A stretch of DNA of 64,000 bases from Plasmopara viticola (Eukaryota > Oomycota > Peronosporomycetes > Peronosporales > Peronosporaceae): positions 186,001-250,000 of the forward strand of contig MBPM02000059.1 in assembly GCA_001695595.3 (NCBI GenBank), read 5' to 3'. The notes beneath the pieces are model-generated. The model was not told the DNA's origin and made no database searches. It was given only the letters and a program-made list of their open reading frames with translations. Numbering within the stretch: position 1 is the stretch's first letter; every line of letters begins with the position of its first letter. The translations under genes were made by a program, and so were the position numbers. Shown piece after piece: positions 33,921 through 45,700 of this stretch.

Positions 33921-36900
33921 GTCAGTGAGGAATGAGCCAATGACTCACGACTGGTCATGCTAATCATGGGTCTGCGATTGGTCACACTAGGTGACGGCGG
34001 AATCGATTGGACAATATACACTTCGCAGCATGACATAAAGCTTAGCTTTTTGTGGTAAAAGCTGGCTTTCCGTTTAAGAAAGAACAGAGGCTACACAATT
34101 TGTATACGACAAAAAACAAGTCCTCGACGCTTCTTCGAATTCTTTGGCTAGCTAATCTGATGCTCACCGATTATCAATTCACACTCGATCCGTCGCTGCT
34201 CAAAATACAACAAAACCAGCCCTTGCATAACTAAATTTTGTTGCAATAAGGAAATGTTGGTGAGATAGATTCCATAAAATTAACCAGTCTTCAAAGTACA
34301 ATCCGATAATCATAACAAAACGACAAGATCGTATATCTTTCTAAACGCTTCTTCTGTACAAGGTGCTGTGTGACTTCATTTCGTCAATCTTATGACTATG
34401 TGAGTAGATTGACTAAGTATAGACTGCGAATTAGATAGAATCATCGTCTTACATCTGTCGAACGAGCAGTCAGAAAATCTTTGAAAAACCAATCTCTTTG
34501 GGCCTGAAAAGACGGCTAGATTTACTCCTCTTCTTGCACTCAAGCCGTTGAAATGCATTGCAGCTCCGAGCTCTACTAGCAGAGTCTATGCTCTTAACAT
34601 CAGGCAGCACAGGCTATGGTAGCTATTGCAGTAACGCCAACTGTGGACCCTAAGCCGATGAAGCTTAATGTGTCCGTTTTTCGAGGAAAGGAAAAGAAGA
34701 GCCGTCTTTTTTATCGTGTACGTCAAGACGGTCACTAAAGCGGCTTTGATAAGGTTCATGTGTCGCCCGCATACTCTAATCAGATAGGCCGGGCTAGATA
34801 ATGTGAAAATTTATAAAGGAGTAGATCGTCAGCGTTCTCCCTGCAATTTTCACATCCAACCAGAGTCAACGCTTTCTTGCCAAGGTGGGTGTAAGCTTCA
34901 TTGATCGAAGGGTTTCCACGATTCGCATTCTAATATTAGCGAGCGATGCTACCTAAAATTTGTCCGCTCTTGGTTCTCGCTTGTCAGCTTTTGTAAATAA
35001 GTGTGCCTTGGTAGTCTTCGATACCTGTTTGTAGAATCTTGTTAACTGCCGTTAGCAATAACATTTGCGTATCTATGTTACAAAATTAAGCGCGTAATCT
35101 TTACCGTGTTTGGGAGCCGGTGATGTTGAGCCTTTATTACCCGCTTAAGAGATTGTAAAGACGTACACGTCTGTCTTCTAGTAGATATCTGCACCTTCGA
35201 TACCTCTCACATCCATTGCGATGGCACACTTGCACTTATTTCCTCAAATTAATCCGTAAGCAAATTAGGGGTGGGGTCTTGACGCATCGAAATACTAATA
35301 CAAGTCAAAAAAAAAACGACGCTGTCCTCAAATTTTGGGTCACGTCTACCACAAACCTTGGGGCATCAGGAACGCTTTATCACCCGGTAGAGCCAAGTCT
35401 TACTTACTTCCGTCGCTTTCTCTTCGATAATGGTCAGCATATCATGGTTGACATCAACCGGAAGCCAGCGAGCGAGCTTTGCGACGCGCTAGACCTAAAA
35501 TGAGTATCTTATCTCCCAAGCAATTGCTTGCACACTCAACAGTACACCCCAGCTGATTTCTTTATACCGAGTTGTCAAGCTCTCAAGGGCCAAATTTGCC
35601 AGCCGCACGCTCATTATTTCTTTCCCAGTGTGGGATACTTCATCTCTAGCCTTTGACCGGCTCTGAGAATGCAGATGAAGCTCTACTTTGTCGAACCATT
35701 ATCCAGAAAAAAGCGGACCCAAGTCTTTGCTTCTCCATCCAAAGTGACCGAAGATGCTTTGCTTCATAACGGCTGGCTATGACAGAACCAGACCTGTTTT
35801 TGCTGGCCCATACTTGGGGTCAGATTGAATGTGGATCCGCTCGTCCAAGGCAATCCGATGGAGCAATTTGACTTGAATCCGGTTTCCTCTTGTCGAGCGA
35901 TTTAGATCGTCATTGCTATCTACACTTCAAACGGATAAGTGCAAGTCGGGCCTACCTTTATGCCATCCATAAACACACGACTTACTTATATCGAGAAGCG
36001 GCGCTCTAATAACAAGCCCTCTGCTCTCTATATTTATAATTAAATAAAAACAATCTTATCTGACGAGGACAATCGACAGAGCACTTCGATATTGTTGATG
36101 CCACTGCCAGAGGTTTCAAGACAACCGAAACGTAAGGAATCGAGGCTATTGAATTTCTGTATAAATTAAACGTCAATATGTTTGCAGAGGTATTGTACCT
36201 AGTATTGGTGTAGAAGTATCTTTTGCTTTGAATGATGGTGTAGTGGATTAGCCTTGTAGATAGTTGTAAGTTGCGCCTTGGCTCAGAGATCCTCAAATTC
36301 CTCAAGAATACGTGCTATACTTTTGAAAGGAAACCCTCAAAACGTCACAAAAACATTTTACTGGATAGAGGAGAAAAGCACGATATATACTTAGTTCTAG
36401 GCACAAAGTGGACTGTGTCACCAGGCTTTGCACACCGACTCGAGAAAAGTGCGTGTATTTTTTTTCTTTATCGTAAGAAAATCAAAGAATAGCAAATTGA
36501 AAAAGTCTAAAATTTTGCATTCGTAAGTGATTTTTGCGCTTTAAAACCGAGTAAAACGTGGCAACATTCATGTCTGTAGATAACATTATTTTCACTTCAA
36601 GGAAGTACGTGTTGCTTGACATCATGTCAGAGTGTGCACTATGAAGTACACTGTGTTTAGTAGATTGCTACTGTCATTTTCAAATGAAATGTCAGAAATA
36701 CCCTCACAGCATTTAGTACGTTTGACGGTAACTTATAAAAGTGCCAAATGAGCCAAATGATTACCTAAAGGCTTCCAAACGTCTCGACGGACCTAAAACG
36801 TCATTGTTCTGATAAAATTAATCTTTCGTTTAACCTATTTTAATTATATATTCGTTTGTAGTCGCTTCGAAGGCTATTAGTCGACATTAACCGCCCAATT

Positions 36901-36949
36901 AGGCCTCATCGGGCAAGGTATTAACAATACAAAAGTTTGGCAACAATAG
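33921..36949. other. Intergenic desert with possible Gypsy gag traces
   Basis: No intact gene. Near 34660-34740 the frame reads MKLNVSVFRGKEKKSRLF with an S-N-Q-I-G-R-A-R reading soon after in a shifted frame. This recalls oomycete Gypsy gag (VSVFxGKEGE...SKLGGRA) and could be the 5' end of copy 4. Other open stretches (35216-35503, 36271-36492) are unrecognised. A short segment near 34350 (acaaggtgctgtgtgac) resembles one near 58697 and may be shared element sequence. Confidence 0.4.
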
Positions 36950-37990
36950 CAAATGTGTCTTTCGGCAGATGAATTTGAAAATCCTTGGCCGCTTACATGG
37001 AGCTCGAACAGACCCAACACACGCATAACTTGTTTTTAACTTATTTATATCACATTCTACCAGAGCCTGAGGTAGTGGGTAGGTCTAGCCAACCACTTGT
37101 ATCATAAAATGCGAATTTCACATAGCCTTTGTCCGATCTATTAAGAAAGCGTATAAAGAAGCGCTTAAAATCTGGCACCAGTATAGCTATAATGGCACCA
37201 AAAAGGACCTTAGAAGGCTTTGATCCTGGAATTGCCGAGCATGACAACATTCTATGCGTCGTTTGCTATACATCTGACTGCATTGATTGGTTATTGCTGC
37301 AGTTCGAAGGTTATGTCATCACAGTCCAGGCAGCTCAGGGCTGTCGAACGAAACTTCTTTGTTCATGACACAAAGTCAACAACGTACTCATGCACTTATA
37401 AGTGCATCTGTTGAGCTCTGATTTCTTCGTGGTTCAGACCATGCATCTCTGGAAGCGGAAGGAAATACAAGTTATTAGTCACATTAAACGACAAGATGGC
37501 TGTCATTTTTTGCAGAGTACATTTTACGATAGGCACGAGCCTGAAATTAATGATCATATAAATCGGATGTTAGTCTAAGCTCTTGAGGTATTTTTTCAAT
37601 ACAGACAAGGATGCCAAAGTTGGGCATATAAGTTGATAAAAATCGGAACGTTTGCAGAGATTATTTTATTACAGGCAAACATGTCGAAGTCAAAAGGTAC
37701 TCTAATCGACAACGATTGCAATTACATTGCTGTGAGTTGTTAAACGATCTAGGGTGGATTCGGTAGATTTAGCTCAAGTCGATGCTTCAAACGACGAAGA
37801 CCTGAAGAGCGATAATTTCTTAGAGGCTTACGATTCTCCAATCAGCAGACAGCTTGGCCGGAAGAAGACACTTTTGCGTCTTCAGAAAGTTGAGAGACCA
37901 TCTAGAAGGCCACACACTTGTGACTCAGACGGCAAACCGCGATCGACGACTTGTGTTGGCTTGAAGAATAGAATGCAGGCCAAAGCTTAG
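36950..37990 (+). mobile_element. Ty3/Gypsy retrotransposon pol remnant, copy 4 (RT end, RNase H, integrase zinc finger)
   Basis: Ordered but broken motifs on the + strand: SLR-stop-WVGLANHLYHK (about 37064-37108, the LRKWLGLANYLHKY block), LSDLLRKR (about 37132), CVVCYTSDCIDWLLLQFEG (about 37255-37311, cf. VVCDASDFAIGCALMQFD), SSQSRQLRAVERNFFVHDTK (about 37322-37380, RNase H), then FFVVQTMHLWKRK. Last comes DASNDEDLKSDNFLEAYDSP with RQLGRKKTLL (about 37780-37880), the spacer and zinc-binding start of integrase. Stops and frameshifts separate the blocks. Same orientation and family look as the other three copies. Confidence 0.8.
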
Positions 37991-39397
37991 CTTCGCGCTT
38001 TTCTAAGCAGAACTCACGCTTGACTGCAACAAAATGGCTTAGTGGACACTAGTAGACTTCAGCCCGAGAAACTAGTCGCCAGTGCGCCGAGCGAAATTAA
38101 TGGTCCATAAACCTCGACCTAAGCTTTGGCTTGCCGAAGATTGTAGGCAACACGTGTTGGTTTGCAGCCTCAACAGATAATTTTTTGGTGTTTGTTAAAG
38201 CCGGCTGTTTAAGACTTATTTCATTGTTTAATATGATCATTTGACTTGAGTATAGAGGGACCCGCTGTTTACCGCTGCATTTTGGCAAGCGCTAATTAAA
38301 GACTGAAGCGTACTTGCTTATGTCAGCAGCAAACTAGCCTTAAACAGACGATCCTACAGATAGGCTTAAGCTTGCACTTAAGTACACATTGCACAGCATG
38401 CGCACTAAGTACTAACGCAGCTATTCGGAACGACGCACCCTGTCAGCGATCGCAGAGCGGCCAATTTAAATACCTTAAAGCTGCTATTTTCTCGTTCATC
38501 CCCTCTAGACGCGCAGTCACGTCGGAGTCAGGCACATGATAAAATGTCAGTACTATTGGAAATTGCCTTTTTTGCAACCGGTTCGTTACGATCATTTACC
38601 TCGATCTCGCTCGCTCGTGCTCTACACATTCTTGAGCTTCGGAGGACGTACGCAAATCTTTAAAACTATTATCTGTACCCGTCTCGACTATCACTAACTC
38701 AACAACGTCTAGTATTTATCTATGTCTCATGTTCTCAATCTACTTCACCCATGCATCCTGCACTTGGTCACTACTTATTTGAATATATTAGCGTCGGACG
38801 ACTTTTCAAACCTGCCGCCTTACGGACCTGAGATCAAATAAATTTCTTTGGCGATGTGTCCCATCTTCTCTAGCAACTCTAAAAATGGTCTTAGCGTCTA
38901 TTATCAGTCTGTCGCCTCATTAGTAAATAACCAACGGCGCGCCCCAAAGTATAATGTGGCTAGCTTGGAAGAAATAGAATTTGAATATCTTTAACTTGTT
39001 CATTAAATTATGTCTTTTTTGCTTTAATATTTTTTGGCGGGGTAATTTTTATTAGTTTTAGTGAACAGACCAGTATCACAAGTCTCCTTTTGCCGTCGAT
39101 TAAATGTATATAAAATTGTCCATCCTAAAGGCGCAAAGTAAAGCCTCAATTTACGTTTTGAGGTTCCAAAAGTGAATTGCAATAAGTCTATGGATGTCAA
39201 CTATTCCATAATTTTATTGTCTAACACGAGGCTTTTTTTGGGCTAACTCGTCATATATATTGGTTAAGAAGTATAATTATTGACTTCCGTGAACACTAGG
39301 ATATAGCGGCGACTATTCAAAGTTCGCAAACCTTTCAGTTATCAGTTCTGCCATAACTTGTTAATGTAAAAGTAGCGATTATACTTTTAATGCTTAG
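37991..39397. other. AT-rich intergenic DNA
   Basis: No gene or clear element. A few polypyrimidine-rich runs (about 38560-38770) and A/T-rich stretches near 39000-39060 are seen. It may include decayed integrase of Gypsy copy 4, but no motif is visible. Confidence 0.45.
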
Positions 39398-39911
39398 TAG
39401 CGCATAATTTATAAGTCGTGTCCTTCGGAATCCAGCTGGGAAAGAGCTAAGACCTAAGTGAGTAATTTAGATGTACCAGACAGTTTTGTGAACTGAGGAC
39501 TTTAAATGTATTATTTTGCATTTTCTTAAACATCGCTCAAGTCAATGATGGCCATATTTATTTGTGCGGTTGAAACACACCTAGAAAGCCATAGGACAAA
39601 CTCAGCAGTGTCCCAGTGGTTGCACATGCAGATTTGTTACAAACTTCGCCAGTCGAGTCCGCCATGACTCGAAATGTATATCATACCTGCGTGTACAACC
39701 ACTGGGACACCGCTGAGTTTGTCCTTTGGCTTTCTAGGTGTGTGTCAACCGCACAAATAAATCGTGGCGATCAACGACTTGAGCGACGTTTGAAAAAAAA
39801 AAATTAAGTCCTCAGTTTACAAAACTGTCTGCTACATCTAAGCCACTCACTTAGGTCTTAGCTCTTTCCCAGCTGAATTTCGAAGTACACGACTCATAAG
39901 TTAAGCGCTAC
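39398..39911. mobile_element. Foldback element: ~514-bp near-complete palindrome
   Basis: The left arm from about 39398 (gtagcgcataattt...) is matched by the reverse complement of the right arm ending at 39911 (...ttaagcgctac). Shared blocks include cagctgggaaagagctaaga, cctaagtgagt, cagacagttttgt, actgaggact, gaaagcc, ggacaaactcagc and gtgtcccagtggttg. The arms are about 240-250 bp with scattered mismatches, and they continue to an apex hairpin with the 7-bp stem tcgagtc/gactcga at 39653-39672. No transposase frame is present. This fits a non-autonomous foldback/MITE element or a snap-back duplication. Target-site duplication was not recognised. Confidence 0.88.
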
Positions 39912-40877
39912 TGGCCCATCCATCGAATAAGTAGCAAAAATACACATTGTTTGTCGCTAGGGCACGAAGGGCAACTTATACCTAATTTGGAAGGCGCGGC
40001 TACTACCAGCGATCTGTGAAAGCCCTTAGGCGAGAAAAGAACCCTCTTTGTCGCGAGAAAACTATGTACCGCAGCCAAATAAGCGGATTATGCACTAATC
40101 GGCAGCACTTGATTTTATAAAGAGTAGGTTTGAGCTAGCGGGCTTGCGGATACTATCCTATGGGGCCCTTTTAAATCATTACGGAAAAGTAATTTGGTAC
40201 ATGGTCGTAATATACTTGTAGATCGCACTGAATTATTTGATTCTATTGCTGCAGCCTGCACATGAGTCGAGTGCAAGACGGCTCAACCCTGCGGCTGTAC
40301 ATAACTACTGTTGCCTTGACTGGTTTAGAAACCTGCGCACCATTGTTTCCTCCCGACCCGATATACAGATTGATGAAGCTTACGCCTTACTTGCTTGCAA
40401 GCAGGGAAGCATGAGCGCTGACGATAGTCGTAGTTTCACGGAAAAATTTGAGCTTAATTGCTCCTTCAACGTTTCTCAAGAAAGCTCAGCTCTAAGCCGA
40501 TCCTTCTAAATAAAAAGGGGGAGCGGTGGCTCACCTCTCTCATAATGATAGCATGCGCACTTGATCATCTGTGAGCCTTCTGAAACATAAATACGTTATG
40601 CTCTTTTTCTTCTGGAACGAAAGAGTCACCTCAACGGCCATGCACACAGACGATCAATTGCAGCGAAATTGTATGCTTCGTATGAGCGAGGGTTCCTAAA
40701 ATCTTTTTAGGATTATTCACATTGTTATCACTTAGCAAATCTTTATTAAATGGTTGCGATGTATTTCGATCGTTAGTGCGCTTTTCACCTTCAAAGACGA
40801 TGTGGACCCCACAGTGGCGCTTCAATTTACAGCAATCGTTATGTATACTTCTCACGTATGTATAAAAGTTGCCAATA
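39912..40877. other. Intergenic region before the MEA1-like gene
   Basis: Only a 90-codon open stretch at 40237-40509, of no recognised family and with no signal peptide, could be coding, and I do not call it. The rest appears non-coding; the last ~100 bases should hold the next gene's promoter. Confidence 0.45.
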
Positions 40878-41345
40878 ATGGAGCAAACCGAATTCGACCC
40901 ACTTGTGGCGCTGGACGCCGACTATGCAGCGACTATAGGACAGGATAAGCTTTGCACTGATATATGTGAACCTCTTCAGCAGCAATGCGACGCAAAATCC
41001 GCTGACAGTGAAAGCGATAACGAGGAGAGTGCACTCGGGAGCTACAACTTGCTGCAATCATCACCTCGCGATAGCGACGATGATTCGCCTGATCTGTCTT
41101 CAGGTTTGGATGACGATATAGACAACGAAAATGACACAGAATTACACCCGATAAGTTTATTGGCGGATACCGAAGTCATTTCGAGGCAGAACGACGCCCA
41201 TATACATGAAGAAAAGCGCACTACAATCATACAGAGTATGAAAAAAATCAAGTTGCGCCCGCCACCATGGGCACAAGCCTCTAAGCTGACAGACGACGAG
41301 TTGATCGACATGGTGCAGGAGCAACTCAGACTCAAAAGCAGTTAA
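40878..41345 (+). CDS. Small acidic protein with MEA1-like C-terminus
   Basis: A 155-residue single-exon gene starting at the ATG at 40878 (MEQTEFDPLVALDADYA). The middle is very acidic (DSDDDSPDLSSGLDDDIDNE). The C-terminal ~40 residues are well structured: IIQSMKKIKLRPPPWAQASK then TDDELIDMVQEQL. An SYNLLQSSP segment followed by an acidic run and a final (x)PPWA...W/L-DMVQ helix recalls male-enhanced antigen 1 (MEA1), a small conserved eukaryotic protein of poorly known function. The match is by eye and modest, so the name is tentative. The stop codon lies 83 bp from the stop of the convergent MVD gene. Confidence 0.6.
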   Translation: MEQTEFDPLVALDADYAATIGQDKLCTDICEPLQQQCDAKSADSESDNEESALGSYNLLQSSPRDSDDDSPDLSSGLDDDIDNENDTELHPISLLADTEVISRQNDAHIHEEKRTTIIQSMKKIKLRPPPWAQASKLTDDELIDMVQEQLRLKSS

Positions 41346-41428
41346 TACTTTTAACACGTATTCTTTTGTGTCTTGCATTGCTCTGTACGTATATCTACAT
41401 ACTAAGCACAGCGCTGAGAAGGTCGCAA

Positions 41429-42661
41429 TCAAGCATTGAAACGTTTCTTTAAGTGTGATGGCAGCGGTTCGCCCGTGACAGCATCAACTAGCGCTTCGGT
41501 GTCAGAGAGGACACGCGTACCACCACCGACACGAGACACGTACATCATCTTTACACTGTTCGGGCTATGTGGAAGTCTAAACGGCTTGCCGCTCTCAGGC
41601 TTAGCCTCCATTCTTGCTAGAAGAGTTGCGGACGGTCCAGAGTTGACAGGCATGGATGACTTTATCACCATGTCAATTGTAGTAGGGAAGCAATGAAGCA
41701 CAAGCGACACAATGTCTTGCACGTGCTGCTCCTGAACAAAAATCACCGCGTTCGGACCAGCATCGAACGTGTACGCAGCCTGCACCCGACCAGCTTGTTC
41801 GTTGTATCGGTGCACAAGATCAATGAGTTGACGAGACACATCGTTCAAGTAGAAAATTGGTGGCGTGGTATCGAGGCACGTGGCGTGAAATTGGTTACTG
41901 TCCTGCATTGTAAGGGTGCCGAATGCTTCAAAGTCCCTCGCTAAAATTGCCTTTTTCATGGTTATCATTCGCTCTGGCACTAACTTCATGGCGCGGAAAG
42001 TCAGCAATGGACTGGTGGCCTTAGTCGTTTGCATGCCAGCAGTACTGCTTGTACTCTTCTGAGCATCATTTACTACACACACGACAGCACACAGTCCGGG
42101 CCAGTGCAGCTCGTCCGCAATTTGAACAGCGATGGAGTCGTGCCCGTCGGACTGCTCTCCCTTCTGCCAAGCAACAAAGCCACCGTCTAGACTCCTGCAG
42201 GCCGATCCAGAGCCTTGGCGAGCAATAGTGGACAGTTGACCAGGAAACTTTTCGTCGCTTTGCGAGAGACCGTAGAATTCGGCCAACGCCGCCACAAGAC
42301 ACGCATAACCTGCGGCAGACGATGCGAGGCCCGCTGCCGTTGGAAACGAGTTGATGGACACAATATGCAGATGCATATTTGTCGGATCTTCGCTCCTACC
42401 AAGCACACGATGTGCTAATTGCTTCATCTCGCGGAGCACCACGGCTACACGTTTGTTGATTGGTTGCTCTTGGCCATTGAGCCACAGTCGCGTACTTTGC
42501 AGCGCCGGTCCGCCAGCCACAGACGTTGTGGTGCACAGTTGATCCTGATGCAGTGTGACACTCAGGGACGAATTCATGGGTGTGTTAAGCTTTTCATCAT
42601 CCTTACCCCAGTACTTGATCACCGCAATGTTCGTGGGCGCCGAGCATGTTACTACCTTCAT
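41429..42661 (-). CDS. MVD: Mevalonate diphosphate decarboxylase
   Basis: A 410-residue single-exon GHMP-superfamily enzyme converting mevalonate 5-diphosphate to isopentenyl diphosphate with ATP. The ATG at 42661 starts MKVVTCSAPTNIAVIKYWGK, a textbook MVD N-terminus; the open frame extends 13 codons further upstream without ATG. Key blocks are NSSLSVTLHQD, the GHMP loop FPTAAGLASSAAGYACLVAAL (P107 to about 127), RQGSGSACRSLDGGFVAW, the substrate region MQDSNQFHATCLDTTPPI and FDAGPNAVIF near the C-terminus with the catalytic Asp. Oomycetes of this group do not make sterols but need isoprenoids for prenylation, dolichol and ubiquinone, which would explain its retention (established for the group; applied here by inference). 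It shares a 109-bp divergent promoter with the KH/J-domain gene. Confidence 0.97.
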   Translation of the reverse strand: MKVVTCSAPTNIAVIKYWGKDDEKLNTPMNSSLSVTLHQDQLCTTTSVAGGPALQSTRLWLNGQEQPINKRVAVVLREMKQLAHRVLGRSEDPTNMHLHIVSINSFPTAAGLASSAAGYACLVAALAEFYGLSQSDEKFPGQLSTIARQGSGSACRSLDGGFVAWQKGEQSDGHDSIAVQIADELHWPGLCAVVCVVNDAQKSTSSTAGMQTTKATSPLLTFRAMKLVPERMITMKKAILARDFEAFGTLTMQDSNQFHATCLDTTPPIFYLNDVSRQLIDLVHRYNEQAGRVQAAYTFDAGPNAVIFVQEQHVQDIVSLVLHCFPTTIDMVIKSSMPVNSGPSATLLARMEAKPESGKPFRLPHSPNSVKMMYVSRVGGGTRVLSDTEALVDAVTGEPLPSHLKKRFNA

Positions 42662-42770
42662 GCTGGTTAAGATACAGCCACAAGTACACGATGGACACAC
42701 GAGATATTACATTACAGAGTTCATATTTGATACGATAGGTTGCATTCTCGCCATAAGCTCAAATTCCGCA
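42662..42770. promoter_or_regulatory. 109-bp divergent promoter between MVD and the KH/J-domain gene
   Basis: Only 109 bp separate the two start codons. The segment has no TATA box and is moderately A/T-rich. Both promoters and both 5' UTRs must fit here or overlap the coding starts, so co-regulation is plausible but unproven. Confidence 0.5.
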
Positions 42771-45700
42771 ATGGGCGTCATTTCCGTGGGCGCGTCGCTA
42801 GGTGTTCGCGCCTCACGAAAGCCTCACGACGCGCAAACTCCAGCGCTAGATACGTCGTCCACTACAAGCACTCCTTCTGTACGTCGCTCGCTCTCGTCCA
42901 CAGTGACGTCCTCTGCAGCGTCAATCAGCTGCAAGAAACTGTTGAGGAAACGCGGGACGGCACATAGCGCGAAAAAGCGCAACACTTGCAGCGTAAGCTC
43001 ATCTGAAAATGAGCATGTGGCTGCTGTCGTAACTTCGGTTGCACAACAAAGTCCAGATCCCAGCACGTGCGAAACTACATCACACACGAATGTGACGGCA
43101 TCAGTCTCGCCGGTCGACACGAAAAAGTCTGTGAAGCGCTTGGTCCACGTCAAGACAACGGTAGATCCACAGCGCCTCGCACCGCACTTGATTGGCATTG
43201 AAAATAGCAAGCTTGACACCATTATGTCGCGTGCGCGGTGTAGAATCAGCTACCACAAGTTAATGGTGCAGGAGCCTAGAAATGACGGGATGTTCACGAT
43301 GGCTTTTATAATTTCAGCTGATACAGTACAGCGGGTAAGGGATGGAGCGCAGTTATTGTATGGAGTCGTAGAGAGTACCGAGCAGCAGCTGAAAGAGGAG
43401 TTTGAAGTGAGTGAGCAAGGAAAGAGAAATAGTCAAGTGCAGGAAGTGACAGAGGCAACGACAGAAGAGGTGCTAAGTCATGAAAAAAGGGTGCAATCAT
43501 TGACAAATTCTCAGTCACTTAAGCGACAGACAGCATTGGGCACTGCTGCTTTTCAGCAGATTAGTAGTGAACACATTCAAAGTTGCAGTCGGAGTCGAAG
43601 CTCTTCTCGGAGAGAAGGAAGCTCGCGGCGTCCCATCCGTAAGTGACTGTAATTGTGTCAATGATTTCATATTGGTTTTTTAAATTGCGCTCGTTGTGAT
43701 AACTTTAATGGATAGATCGCCGTGAAGCAGATGATGTTATTGAAAGCGCGTCGAAGCGAGGAGAAAGCGAAGAGTTGCGTCCTGCAAATGAAGAGCATTT
43801 GCTTCAGTTTAATGATTGTAAGGACCAGGACGAAACGTACAGGGGGAACAGAAAAGCAGTTGATCGTGATGCCGTGACGAAAGCAAAAGAAGAGCGGCAT
43901 ATGCACGATGAAAGAGAGGCGTTTCGGATAAGACTGGCACGCACTGCAAGGATACAGCGTCGCTTGGAAGCTGAGACCAAGCGTGCTCGTGCACAAGAAG
44001 TACTGGAACGCAACAAGTACTTGCAGTTGCGTCGTAAATTTGAAGAGATGAGACATCGTAAAAAAGTTGCTGAGCTCGTACTTCAAAAGCAATGTAATGC
44101 AATGTCTGCATCAGTTGCGACTTCGTCACCTAGTAAGAAGAAACAACGTTTACGTGAAATTGAACGACTTAGTATTGCCCATGACGCATGTCCGCCAGCA
44201 AAGGGTCGAATACTAGCTCCCATGTTGCACATCAATGCATTAAAGACTAGGCGCTTGAAGTCGAATGGACCGAGTTTGGCTGGATCTCCGCTTTTTGCTT
44301 GTAATTTTGCGGCAGACGACGATTTGGTGCGTTTAAGAGAGAAGGTTAGAGCTTTTGGAAAAATGGTCACCTCTGGCTTGTCCCCGGAGGTGGTTTTAAG
44401 TGACGAACATAATGCAACTCATGACGTGAATGATTCGGATGCGTCCGTCTTTCCGAATGAGGAGACAGATGTATCGATGGGTGCAACTGATAACGATAAG
44501 CCGGCCGATGCAGCTGATTCGTTAATGACTGACGAGACCGCTGATGAGGCTTGTCCCCGGCGTGAGTCGTTTCGTTCGACTTGGGACCTCCCTGGCTTAA
44601 CGCGCGATCTTAATTTAATTCAAGACTACTCTTTGGAATCTGACTGCAAATTGCTGCGCTTTCTTGCTGGCGAGCGTCAGTATTTCTATCTAGAGCCGCT
44701 TGCAAGCGGTGATACGTACTCCTGCGACCTAGAGAGATGGCTTTTAACGCCTCATGATCTTCAAATACTGCAGCGATACATACTAGAGCGCGCTGAAATC
44801 GGACACGAGCTCGTACTGTATGCTGAACGAGTGCGCGCTCTAGGAAATTTGTCGCCATCTTTTTCTCATTTATCTTCCACAGATCCGATTTTTGAAGAGC
44901 TAAATGTTTTCGAGTCGTCTCGACACAAAGTTTGGAGTGAATTGCAGAATAAAATTGTGACCTTGCACTCGTTTGCTTTAGTAGCGCACATGATGGGAAA
45001 ACATTATGTCGCCAGACAAGCACTCGAAAGTAACAGAGCTGCTCACCCGAGCGTCTGTCACGAAAATCTTTTGGATAAAGGGACTTTAGAGTCTGATATA
45101 TTCACGTACATTTTGCGTCCGATCAGATCCTCTGCTATCGAGTCTAGCTTGTTTGATTCTCTTCCAATCTCTCTCGTGCGAGAGACTATTGAGCAATGTC
45201 CTGAGGTAGTCAACCATGTTTTGCAGTGGAAAAGCAAGGATGATGTACCGGAATATCTGCGCATAGTCGATCCTTTTGAATTGCAGACCAGTGAAGCGAC
45301 ATGTGCTGCAGCTAAACAGCGCATTAATCCCAGCAACACTTATTTTTTGCGAAATTTGTTGGTGGGACTAACTGCAATAATGCGGAATATGGATGTAGTG
45401 ATAAAAGAATTAGTGGCTGCACTGAAACAGAAGCAGTCTGATTCTCATATGGAAAACGCTCAACATGTTGGCTTTTGTCGACAACGTATCATTGAGCATG
45501 TAAATCAATTGAAGTCTGCGACGACTCATGTGATTGTAAAAACTACAAAATTGCAGCTTCACAAATGGTGGCTCCTCTTTGCTGACAATTCCTGCGTGTG
45601 GTTTGATCCAGACGATGTTGACGAAACGGATGACCGATCATATGACAAATTTACGTGCCTGCAAGACGCCTTATACGTATGGCATAATAAAGCGCTATTA

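Noticed and set aside
39616..39807. A 63-codon + strand open frame
   Set aside because: It spans the apex and right arm of the palindrome and is a by-product of it.
40237..40509. A 90-codon open frame considered as a small secreted effector
   Set aside because: No signal peptide and no RXLR, LXLFLAK or Cys-rich pattern is visible.
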